Part shown: piece by piece, positions 10,101 through 18,600 of the stretch
Layout: each line of letters begins with the position of its first letter
How positions within the stretch are numbered: position 1 is the first letter of the stretch
From: Lamellibrachia columna
Taxonomy: Eukaryota > Annelida > Polychaeta > Sabellida > Siboglinidae
DNA length: 64,000 nt
NCBI GenBank assembly: GCA_963662155.1
Contig: OY759266.1
Coordinates: 10,847,835-10,911,834 of the forward strand
Reading direction: 5' to 3'
Notes under the pieces: model-generated
What the model was told of the DNA's origin: nothing
The model's input: only the letters and a program-made list of their open reading frames with translations
Database searches by the model: none
Position numbers and translations under genes: made by a program

Positions 10101-12357
10101 AACATACCAACACTGCCAGTTTGTTTTCAATGTAAAAAAATAAAATTTAGTCATGTTTGAATAATATACCTATAATAACACAGTCAAAATGCAAATGATG
10201 TGCGATCACAGAAAGTGGAGCTATAGTGTTGTGTGCGTATCAGAGTGAAGACTGGCTTCGAGATCATCGATCCAGTGTTGGAGGAATCGCAGGCGAGACT
10301 CGAGGCCATGCGCACGGGAAGATACATGGGCACCCTGCGACCACGGGCGCCACCTGTCCCTGAAGTGAAGAAACAATCCGGTCGAAGATACACGCTGGGT
10401 ACGATATCACTATTGTGTTCTTTCTCGTCACTCCCTTTGTGAAGGGGTGAGGCTAGTTCATGTACTACTGCACCGTCCCAGCTGTTTTCCCTTCCCACTT
10501 CTTGATCCTATTGGCAGCCTTCTCCCTCCACATGTCATCCTCCTCTGCCTTTCTTACTTCCCTCTTTATGCAATTCTCCCATCTTAGTTGCAGTGTTCCC
10601 TTTTCCCGTGGCCTAGGTGTTTCATCACCTCTGCTTTCTTAATTAGTCGGCCCTCGTCTATCCTAGTGACCTGCCCACATCATCCAGCTTCTTACTGTTC
10701 TTCCCGTTAAGCTGAACTACCTCCCAATATCTTCCATCAGGTCATGCATCATTAAAACATGTTCTCGCACTAAAAATGTTGTGCAATGTGTTGGTGCAGT
10801 GCAGCAGTTGCCAGTTATTCAAATGTTACATACTGAAATGTTCCATTTTGTAGAGAGTGCTTGCGGTTATTTATTGCACATAAAATAACCTAGTATAGAG
10901 CTGTACATGCCTTTTATACATCTCCAAAACTTTCCCCAAGGTATTCAATAGTGGGAATATAAGCATGATATGAAATTACATAAATATTTCTATAAATGAA
11001 TACATGTTGGGGTTATTCTTTTCAGGAATGGTGAAACAGGGCATGGCACTTCAAAATGCAGCCTTTTCCAACATGACCAAGTCCAAGGGGTCAATCACTC
11101 CCCTGCCCCCTCCACTGGTCAGTACTCAGGTCCATTGATGTTGGACAGCACCAAAATACTTTACTGTTGATTTCACAATTCCAGTTTTCAGTTTATTTTT
11201 GACATTTATAATGTGTAGACTTTCGTACAAGCTTTTCTGATTTGTTTTTCTCAAACACATTCGATGTATTTTGTTAATCTAAATAATAGTTCAGTAATAA
11301 GAATTTCTTGATGTGTGTTTACTAAAACTTCAGACAATCCAACGTAACATTTCTAAGTTGATGTAGTTTGCACTGGAAATGATACTTGAAATAATGTGCC
11401 GTGTAAAAGAAAAGTGCATTTTATAAACAAGCAGTGACATGTACTTGGCAGATTGAGTGCATGGAGGTATCACCAGGAGTGGTTGTCCGAGAGGGTGAAA
11501 GGGTGAAGAGGGGTCCAAAACAGGTATGTCACGTCAACAGTATACTGAGTTTAGTTAGTGTAACCACATAAAAAATATACAGAAATCCAAAACCAAAATA
11601 ATTCTTTTGAAGAAAGGGAATGACTGAAATTTTAATGGCAAATTAAATTTTAATATGAGTATGTGGGAATTTTATGTTGATACTCGTATACATGATTATA
11701 ATTAATGAAAATGTTTTTGAAATTTATATGGTCTCCAATCGGCCATCTTGGATTGAAATGATTGAAATCTTCACTTAGCAATACAAAACATAGCAATCTG
11801 ATGATTAAAATATGACGCTTGAATATTTTATATGCATCATCTCTGATATGAAAGAAACATTATTTTCAGTCATAGGAAGCCAGTCAGTCATGTTTAATTA
11901 TATGAATTTAATTTATATCAGAAACCAGTTAATCTCAACCCATACTACAAATCCCATTTAGGTATCAAGGCAATCTGAGTAATCATCTTAAAGTAATTGC
12001 TGATGAATGTTCACATGGCTACCTCAACCTTTTGAACTGGCTGACTGAAATGTACATGTACACATTTGTTGGTCCTCTTGTCAAAGTAGTTACGAGTTGA
12101 TCATGCATGGCAGCCTTGCTGGAAAAAAACCAAATTAAAGCCTCCATTTACTGCGCCCACCATACATGCTTTATTCACTATTACAGAGACCCAAGAAACC
12201 AGGGATCTTCGCGATGGTGAAAGATCTCCGACCAATCACAGCGAAGGCATTGGTGACATCGCTCAGTGTGTCTGATCTACTTGACAATAGTTCTCCGACT
12301 GTTAAGTCTCTCCCCACTCCTCCCCCGATCCCACCCATCCCCACCAGTGCCACATAA
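1039..12357 (+). CDS. C2orf81: C2orf81 homologue, complete, 11 coding exons, 475 aa
   Basis: Exons: 1039-1154, 4397-4559, 5623-5692, 6040-6181, 7709-7847, 8105-8314, 9960-10057, 10244-10398, 11026-11117, 11452-11523, 12187-12357. They total 1428 nt (475 codons plus stop), all introns are GT-AG and every junction keeps phase. The N-terminal third carries the family's recognisable blocks: EIVPGKFTDHDW, then QLIPYTVLQAREAIVQIIQ running across a junction into WQFLTTDEGET, then TDSWAQGSVP. These match vertebrate C2orf81 as I know it. The middle and C-terminus are low in recognisable structure: an acidic exon 5, a basic cluster (RRKKAKKKFK) opening exon 6, and a proline-rich C-terminus ending in TSAT. 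No signal peptide or membrane segment is seen. Molecular function is unknown; an upstream X-box suggests ciliated-cell expression. Its 3' end faces that of ATAD1. Confidence 0.87.
1450..1515 (+). mobile_element. LINE reverse-transcriptase C-terminal scrap
   Basis: Forward translation gives IKRLERLQRCAARFV, the typical post-RT signature of non-LTR retrotransposons. Nothing further is recognisable in this orientation, and the next block is from an oppositely oriented element. Confidence 0.55.
1516..1785 (-). mobile_element. LINE 3'-end fragment (RT ORF C-terminus)
   Basis: The minus strand encodes KGPPKRGRPLKKWSDQI, then DTGLPLLTAKRHAVNRTEW. This is the GRP-R-x-W / R-x-x-W tail seen at the end of many LINE polyproteins. 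The copy is 5'-truncated and lies in C2orf81 intron 1. Confidence 0.75.
2150..4185 (-). mobile_element. Degenerate LINE reverse transcriptase, split by a younger LINE insertion
   Basis: Read on the minus strand from 4185 downward there are RT blocks in order, with frameshifts: GPDRLHPRVLKETI, KQHGFRKKCST, IIMDFAK (motif A remnant) and VPHPLSYVYKQP near 3510. The match is interrupted at 2990-3500 and resumes with TISNGTDVTALQ and WQMAFHPQKCRVLHIT at about 2980-2820, then LEYAAAMWGPYTQTCKTKIE near 2590-2530. It ends with a tail like FFPRTVRDWN near 2260. It is dead, 5'-truncated and antisense to C2orf81. Confidence 0.8.
2990..3500 (-). mobile_element. 5'-truncated CR1-like LINE copy inserted in the older LINE
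   Basis: The minus strand encodes the C-terminal part of the RT ORF ([20 protein letters not shown] onward, 3473-3072) and its 3' UTR (about 3070-2990). It is nearly identical to the 3' end of the large element at 22.93-27.76 kb, including the conserved non-coding tail. A 28-bp direct duplication sits at its 5' boundary (about 3435-3490). Confidence 0.92.
4397..4559 (+). CDS. C2orf81: C2orf81 exon 2 (aa 39-93, ends phase 0)
   Basis: Acceptor TTAACAG at 4391-4396, donor GTATGT at 4560. It encodes an acidic helix (DRDDGDEFITDIIEDL) followed by the conserved IPYTVLQAREAIVQIIQ block. Confidence 0.88.
5010..5560. repeat. Dispersed repeat with internal 20-bp minisatellite, copy 1
   Basis: From about 5110 to 5530 a degenerate tandem array has the unit TTTCATGAGTACTTTCCCAC, roughly 20 copies. 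The left flank (AACAACAC..., GTTGAGTGGAGGAG at about 5098) and right flank (ATGAGCAAATGTTGACACCTATGG) recur around a second, short copy at 9760-9920. The array is therefore internal to a dispersed element. Confidence 0.85.
5623..5692 (+). CDS. C2orf81: C2orf81 exon 3 (aa 94-116, ends phase 1)
   Basis: Encodes WQFLTTDEGETNLLDDPGW plus TPDE. The acceptor is TTGTACAG and the donor GTAAAT. The W-x-FL-xx-DEGE block is a hallmark of the family. Confidence 0.87.
6040..6181 (+). CDS. C2orf81: C2orf81 exon 4 (aa 117-163, ends phase 2)
   Basis: Encodes EPIPAATDSWAQGSVPKMH and a more variable acidic tail (QGDDASELQSSDEFAEK). TDSWAQGSVP is the most conserved string in the family. Donor GTAAGT. Confidence 0.88.
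6440..6735. mobile_element. Foldback repeat made of ATGGTA/TACCAT palindromes, copy 1
   Basis: The segment starts with TATGAAAATATACCATG (6447) and ends with the inverse ATGGTATTTTCATAAGGG (to 6735). The interior is a dense array of ATGGTA/TACCAT half-palindromes (CCATGG cores). The terminal inversion and a second copy at 7505-7672 mark it as a non-autonomous foldback/MITE-like element. Confidence 0.75.
6904..7278. repeat. G-rich minisatellite
   Basis: Degenerate tandem units around GGGCTGGGTCTGAGGTGGGC, alternating with GGGGGCC variants, strongly G-rich on the + strand over about 370 bp. It lies in C2orf81 intron 4 and is therefore G-rich in the transcript. Confidence 0.9.
7505..7672. mobile_element. 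Foldback repeat of ATGGTA/TACCAT palindromes, copy 2
   Basis: It has the same ends as the copy at 6440-6735 (TATGAAAATATACCATGG ... TATATTTTCATAAGGG), with a duplicated left end (TATGAAAATAAGAGCATA). The right end lies 36 bp before the exon 5 start of C2orf81. Confidence 0.75.
7709..7847 (+). CDS. C2orf81: C2orf81 exon 5 (aa 164-210, ends phase 0)
   Basis: Acceptor GATTGCAG, donor GTAAAG. It encodes an acidic segment (MEEGREEVESEEAV ... VIREDPCVEIFQQNLM) that is not conserved in any family I recognise. Placement rests on splice signals and phase. Confidence 0.78.
8105..8314 (+). CDS. C2orf81: C2orf81 exon 6 (aa 211-280, ends phase 0)
   Basis: Opens with a basic cluster (PPRRKKAKKKFKPYTGVL, a possible nuclear localisation signal) and ends with a Pro-rich stretch (PPQPTPSPEPG). 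Acceptor GATTCCAG, donor GTATGT. Confidence 0.82.
8390..8640. repeat. Degenerate TTCTATAGAA-type palindromic repeat
   Basis: Recurrent TCTATAGAA, TTCTACAG and TATAGAAAT words in both orientations fill this 250-bp stretch of C2orf81 intron 6. Unit borders are not clear. Confidence 0.5.
8641..9754. other. C2orf81 intron 6, no gene seen
   Basis: AT-rich intronic DNA. Open frames here are short, hydrophobic and T-rich, and none has recognisable content. Confidence 0.5.
9755..9920. repeat. Dispersed repeat, short copy 2 of the 5010-5560 element
   Basis: It shares GTGAGTTCACATTTT, AAGTTGAGTGGAGGAG, two remaining minisatellite-like units (CTTTTTCATGAGCAATTTTC) and the right end GAGCTGATGTTGACCCCTGTG with the long copy. 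The internal array has expanded in one copy or contracted in the other. Confidence 0.75.
9960..10057 (+). CDS. C2orf81: C2orf81 exon 7 (aa 281-312, ends phase 2)
   Basis: Encodes AGRPPGLKDVIYDEHGNVIA and VARIDLHKVPSR. Acceptor AGTTGCAG, donor GTGAAG. The open frame fits the phases on both sides. Confidence 0.8.
10244..10398 (+). CDS. C2orf81: C2orf81 exon 8 (aa 313-364, ends phase 1)
   Basis: Encodes RVKTGFEIIDPVLEESQARL onward to GRRYTL. Acceptor GTATCAG, donor GTACGA. Charged and Pro/Arg-rich. Confidence 0.8.
10470..10760 (-). mobile_element. LINE 3'-end fragment
   Basis: The minus strand gives, with frameshifts, VGR-like and TRIDEGRLIKKA strings, then EEDDMWREKAANRIKKWEG. This is the C-terminal W-REKA-x-R-xx-W signature of a non-LTR RT ORF. 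It is 5'-truncated and lies in C2orf81 intron 8. Confidence 0.7.
11026..11117 (+). CDS. C2orf81: C2orf81 exon 9 (aa 365-395, ends phase 0)
   Basis: Encodes GMVKQGMALQNAAFSNMTK and SKGSITPLPPPL. Acceptor TTTTCAG, donor GTCAGT (weak at +3, supported by phase). Confidence 0.75.
11452..11523 (+). CDS. C2orf81: C2orf81 exon 10 (aa 396-419, phase 0)
   Basis: Encodes IECMEVSPGVVVREGERVKR and GPKQ. Acceptor TTGGCAG, donor GTATGT. The motif SPGV-V-REG resembles a segment near the C-terminus of animal C2orf81 proteins. Confidence 0.78.
12187..12357 (+). CDS. C2orf81: C2orf81 exon 11 with stop (aa 420-475)
   Basis: Encodes RPKKPGIFAMVKDLRPITAK to a Pro-rich end (PTPPPIPPIPTSAT) and TAA. Acceptor TATTACAG. 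A possible poly(A) signal AATAAA lies at 12741. Confidence 0.83.
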   Translation, partial: RPKKPGIFAMVKDLRPITAKALVTSLSVSDLLDNSSPTVKSLPTPPPIPPIPTSAT

Positions 12358-12412
12358 GGGATACAGCAGGGAATCCCTAGGGATACAGCAGGGAATCCCT
12401 AGGGATACAGCT
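12357..12412. repeat. 24-bp tandem repeat in the 3' UTR, 2.3 copies
   Basis: GGGATACAGCAGGGAATCCC is repeated directly after the stop codon. Each unit contains a small GGGATTCCC-like inversion. Confidence 0.9.
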
Positions 12413-15400
12413 ATGGATTAGGTGATCCTTACGGCTGAACATGGTATGGCAAGTGTATTGCAGTCAACTGCAGATTACTGTATACTTCAACAAGTGTCAT
12501 TCAGTTGTTAGTTTATCATATTACATCATTGAAGAGTCAAGATAATCAGTGTAGAAGTAGAAATATACACTAAAAAAGATTAGTTTTACCATTATCTAAA
12601 CAAAATTACAACAGATTTTTCTTCAGATCTTTCCTACTGGATATAGAAGAATTTGATTAAGTTTGCTGTAATATACTTCTGTGGTTAAAAAATGGTTTCG
12701 ACTCTTGGTCGATAATTTGTTATGTTTTGCATAACTCGTTAATAAACAGCTTTTTTGATGGTTGTAACTTGACTTCATTATGTGTACATAGCAAGAAAAT
12801 TTGTACGACTGCATGTTTAGTTTTGTTTTTGTCATGGTAAACTGACAAAATCCCATAACAAACACGAAAGTGGGTCAACTGTAATTTAAAAATGTAGTTT
12901 TTTCGCTCAAAGGAAGACTCTTGTTTCATGGCGGTAATTGCAAACTTGTCTAAAATGTAACTATTTACATATCTAATTTGCGCATTGCAAAATGAGCACA
13001 TGAATTAATTGATAGAACTATGACTATGACATGAATTAGTTTTAGATTTTGTACTTGGAATATGAACAAAAATAGCAGAAATCGTATCATAGCTACTTTC
13101 AAGAAGATAACTCACCCGTCCTTCATCTTGGCCAAACACTGGCACTGTGAGCCTGTAGATGGCTGTAGTTACTGGCAATAATAATATAGCAGATGCTTTG
13201 TTACATTAACAAATTGTACCATATTGGTGTCGCAACGTTAACCTTTCAGATAAAGTGAAGCTAGGGACAGTCACATGTATTGATTGGCAAGCTTAAACGT
13301 AACATTTAACGCACAAGCAACTTGGTGAAATGTTACTATTTTCCATCTGTTACGCATTTGTCAGTGTTGTAGCCTGCATTGGGAGCAGGACATTCTTCAG
13401 GATTAGACAGTAGATTATTTCTGGAGGGCCATAATCTAATCAGATTGTATGACAGTGTAGACCAAATAGGCTGTGCCATAATATTTTAATTGTTCAGTGT
13501 AATTTGACATTCAGGAATATAGACACCATGTTGTCTAATTGCTAGGAGTATTGAAGCTGTTAATCTCCTTGGGGCTGAACATTGACTCAAATACTTGAGT
13601 GTTCAGTACAGAAGGGTGGACATTCATTTATACATGTGGTTTAATCACACAGGGTGGACATTAATAAGCATGGAAGAATGTCACAACTCCGACACTATTT
13701 GTAGTATTTCTACTGCATGCTTCACTTTATTGCTGTACATTGTATCCTACAGAACACTGGCCCTACATGGCTGACATAAATAACTGTACAAATACATTGT
13801 ACAGAAAGTTGGTATGTTGTTCATTCATGTCTAAATCAGTAGCGACAGACAGCTGACAGTCAATGTGTTACCAACACCTAAGGTTGAACAACTGTTTCAC
13901 AGTTATGTGACAATTTCTAAAATGTATAATGCCAAAGTATAATGGAAGTTTGTAAGTGGAATAAATTTATGTGTGTCATAAACGTTACAACCTGTCTTGA
14001 CAATACTTTTATGACACTGGCAGTCCATACTATATATATATTTGTACATTGTTCCATGGATTTTTTTGTACCAGCTATGTCGACAATGGTGACTGAAAAA
14101 ATATATTTATTCTAACCTGGGTTTTGCAGCTCTTTCTCATTTTCTAAGTTTTTACAATATCTTTCTGACATCAACAGCACATACAGCACACTTGGTTCTA
14201 CATCGGCTTTTGTACAGGTTATGTGAACAATGGCAACAGAATGAATCAATAAGTTATTCACCATTTATTCTGTCGCATATACAATGTCGGTGATCGCCTG
14301 GCTTTCTCAGCTATGCACGAGAGAATGTTGCTATATACATTCCATTTGAAAATACCCAGCAAATGCAGAGGTAACCTTTGATGTTTATCACAAGCAATAT
14401 TTGGTTTTTGTCCATATACATGTTTCAAATGAATCTGTACAAATAACCACAAAACAAATGTCATGCGTTATGTTATCACAAAACATTGTTCACGCTTTGC
14501 ATGAAAGGTAATTTAACTGAAGGTAATATTGGGAACCAACATGAGGGAGAGTAAAACAGATTTGCAGTTATATGCATTTAAATACATGTGTGAAGTATAC
14601 ATTTGAAGTTATTCAACAAAATGAGTTTCTACCTGAATGAAAAGGGTTTAGAATACTTCCAAAGGGTTTATATAATATTATTAATTAATTTTATTACTAT
14701 TAATTATCACAGATAAACTACATATTTCAATATCAATCTCAAAGTTTGCAACATTTATAGTCAAACATTATATGATTTGTGATACAAACAGGCTAACTTT
14801 TTTATGTTTTTATGTTTATTAGTTTTAGCTTATTACTTTGTTTTTATTAATTATGTAATATCAAATACCAATTCCATACTATGTTAACATGAATATATTA
14901 ATCATAATTTGTTTCCAAATAAACTAAAAACAAACTATTGATATAATTAGTAAAATTCATGCTGGTGAGATTTATATTGAAATAACTGTTTTAAACATAT
15001 GTACAACTGGCATTACCAGTAGAGTCAAAGATTCCACAATAGGGTGAAGTTAAAACATCACTAATTACCCTTCAGTGTTGAAACATTAGAGTTCAGCCAT
15101 GACCAAATATCTGCCAATAAAATAACACCTTTTAAATGTGACACATATATTCATATTTTTGCTTTTTTGTCATAAGCACCACAGTTTGTGGAATAAATAG
15201 ACTAGTTTGCGATATTTAAAAGCACTGAATAAGCAGATTGCCCATGGGATTTTATGATTATTTAAGGTGTAGATCAATCCATTATGAATTTGGTATTAAC
15301 AATGCAATGCAACAATCCCACACCGTAATTTTAATACGTTGTAATTGTCTATTTACACAAACAACAAACCAAGGTGCTTAGATATTAGGCCTCTGAATTT

Positions 15401-15491
15401 CGATGTTTCTGTTTGTATACAATGCACAAAAGCCTGGTTGATAAGAAGCTTCGCCGGTTTTGTCTTTCATTAATTACACTTGCATGACTCT
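12413..15491. other. Intergenic region between convergent C2orf81 and ATAD1
   Basis: About 3.1 kb between the two stop codons. Apart from the exon relic at 12866-13180 it holds AT-rich unique-looking sequence. AATAAA words at 12741 and 13961 (+) and TTTATT near 14815 (minus-strand signal) are candidate poly(A) sites but not decisive. Confidence 0.5.
12866..13180 (-). pseudogene. Relic duplicate of ATAD1 exon 9 end plus intron 9
   Basis: Positions 12866-13110 align with 16040-16249 (shared words AAGTGGGTCAACTGTAATTT, GGTAATTGCAAACTT, AAAAATAGCAGA). Positions 13111-13175 then align with the last ~60 nt of ATAD1 exon 9. On the minus strand it retains GCCATCTACAGGCT ... AAGATGAAGGACGG followed by the donor GTGAGTTAT, but the middle codons are scrambled. 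It lies downstream of the ATAD1 terminal exon, so it cannot join the normal transcript. Confidence 0.85.
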
Positions 15492-15627
15492 TCACTCTAC
15501 ATCGATGAATCGCATAGACATTGGAGACAGGAACTTGCTTTGTTTCATCTTGATGAAAGCTCTCTCAAAGTCCTCCACTGATATGTGTCGCAGACTACTA
15601 GCGTCCTCCAAATCATCACCAGTGTTG
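15492..15627 (-). CDS. ATAD1: ATAD1 exon 10 with stop (aa 381-425)
   Basis: Encodes [19 protein letters not shown] and [13 protein letters not shown], ending IDVE and TGA (stop at 15492-15494). The E-D-F-x-x-A-I-x-K-M-K-x-S-K pattern is the family's C-terminal helix. Acceptor TTGTTTTCAG. Confidence 0.95.
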
Positions 15628-18600
15628 CTGAAAACAAGACGTATCCAACTGTTAGGGCAATGACAGACTACCACCATGAACATGGCTCGAAGTTAGCATT
15701 AGCCCACCAGCCCTACGCAAGTAGATGTACTGTCGGGCTAGTAGATTTTACAAGTTCATTAATCATTAGCACGGTCGGCTAGTGGACATTTCAGTACAAA
15801 TGTCAATATATGTTCAGATAAAATAATAACCACAAAGGTGTAGCATTTTCTGGCCAGTTGCAACACCAGTGCTTGCTACATGCTTAAATATTCACGTCTC
15901 TTAACTTTTCCTAATATTGTGCACGTTATTGCTTCCATTTTTTGTCAACCTGACTGGCAAGTTGAAATTTTTTTAATTTTGAATGCTGTAGTCATAGCTA
16001 ATTAAACATTTCTTGGACAATATAAATTACATGATTGAGAAAGTGGGTCAACTGTAATTTACAAATGTAGTTTGTTATATGGTGGTAATTGCAAACTTTT
16101 CTAAAAATATAATTATTTACATACCTAATTTGCAAAAAATTTGCACAAAATCTAAAACTAATATTAGTTTCAGATTTTGTTCTTGGAATATGAGCAAAAA
16201 TAGCAGAGACCGTATCAAAGGTACTTTAAGGAACAAGCAGACAACTCACCTGTCCTTCATCTTTGCCAAGCGCCGACGTTTTGAATATTCCCTCAGCCTA
16301 TAGATGGCAGCATTGCGACACAACTCACGCAGGTCACTGCCAGAATAACCCTGAGTGCGTACAGCCAACTTATTTACCGAAACATCTTCTTTGACCTGCA
16401 ACCAACAGTTGACAAAGCAGTTCAGAAACAAAATTCACATCTTTCATTATGCGGAAATTGGAAAAGGTTACCCAAATATCTACTGAAAATATTTGTTTTA
16501 ACTTCTTATAAATCTTTGCCAAGCCCCTCCTTTAGAAATCATGTTCTGCGACTGGTTGAAGCAATGTCAAAATGGCTGTAAACCTGGCATTGGTAAAAGT
16601 GTAGGGCCCTCACATATATATGTGAAAACGAAAATATAATGTATTATAGATTAAATTATTCATTATGTAAAAGGAACAAACTGGTTATTTCACGCTACTT
16701 ACAGGTTCATTTCCCAGAATAAGATTCAATATTTGTTCTCTGGACTGCAATTCCTGCAAATGAAGGAAAAATAACAATTAGGAATGTCAACAATGAAACC
16801 ATTTGCAACAAGAACATTAAAAAATATTTCTTACAGACAAGTTGGTAAGCAATTTAATAAATGATTTAGGTAAATGTAAGCATAGCATAAGTTAAACACT
16901 GCAAGGAATAAACCACAAGCAGTCACCAAATAAAAAGAATATTATTAACCAGCACAGTTAACCGAATAAAAACAATACACTTTATTTTACGAAGGCACAC
17001 AAAATGCAAAATAGGACAAACTAATGCTAACAAGACAAGTCAATGTTTCAGAGAAAATTTTATTATAACATTTTCCCTCTTTAAATTTCAATAAGTAGCT
17101 GGCATTTTCATATTTAATATTCTATTTTCAATAAATAACAGTTTAAAAAGAGAACATGTTTAATGATTATTTGTTTATTTAAAGTTGTTTTGCTTATAAT
17201 AAAAATTTATGTTCTATACTGTTAGCATAATACTGTAATTCATTTAATTAATTAATTTAGTGATAAGAAACAATAACATGGAACAAGGAAAGATATTTCC
17301 CACAGACCTGCCAGTTAACACATTAATTACTTTTAAAGTGTTTGATTCTCCAGAGATCCGGAATTTCAGTTTTCGTTGCGTATTTTACTGCTACAAGTCG
17401 TGTTTATTTGAAAGATAAATGAAAAATTTAATTACCCATAATTATATTGGTACTCAGAGATCTGGTCAGATTTATAGCATTTTAGTTTTCCTGGTGTATT
17501 TTACTGCTACAAGTTGTATTTATTTGAAAGATAAATGAAAAATGTAATGCACTTTATTTTTTTTTTTAAACAGCCCAGAGGACATTTTGAAGAGGTCAGA
17601 CCACAGTGAAAAATTGCAATGGTGGTCTTGTTAATGCTTTGTCTGATTATAAGAAAATTAGACCATTAAAAATTCAGCAAATTTTTCATAGCAACTGCCC
17701 GTCAATATTTACAAAAATATCCATGTATTCATGTGCTCATGTGGCCCGTAGCAGAAAAATTCCCATAAATCCCTCCGCCTGTTAAACTCTAAAAAATACA
17801 TTATTTCGCAGCCAATAGCTTCTACAAATAAACCTGAGTATATGCGTGCTCAATTGCACTTATGTCACATCATATGAATCAATTTAATACACCCTACATT
17901 TGTGTCAAATAGTAAACAGGAAGTTCAACTTTGGTCTGACCCCAAAAATGTCTGAGTGCGTCCAATTTTATATCAAGTTGCGGCACAGTGCATATGTAGA
18001 CATATTATGGAACACTCCAGCTTGTCTAAACAATGCCTTGCCCGTAATATTAGCTGAAAACCAGTCACATAATTTAATTATAGGTCGACTTTGACAACTG
18101 ATAAATCATAGATCATGTACACTAGATTTCCAAACCAATGAAGCCTGCTTACTGTCTCTTTAAATATACTGATGACATTATTTTCAAACTAATATTCATA
18201 TAACTGCTTGATTTTTAACCAAACATGGCATAACTTTGTCAAAAAAGTGACAGTTTGTTTATGTGACTGCTTTCATGCTTCTAGTTGATAAGATACAAGG
18301 CGAATGACTTGATTTTGACATGCCCCCATAAAGGGGTATCACATAACCAGATACCCGTTGCGGCCACATTTGAAAATGCTGATCTTCGCAATGTTTCCAG
18401 TGGCTTGAACCAACATACAACTGTTCTGTCCAACATACAACTGTTCTGTCCAACATACAACTGTTCTGTCCAACATACAACTGTTCTGTCCAACATACAA
18501 CTGTTCTGTCCAACATACAACTGTTCTGTCCAAATTTGCTACACAATCTTACCAATGCAACTGGGCCACATAACAAATATCACCCATGACTGTTTTAGTG

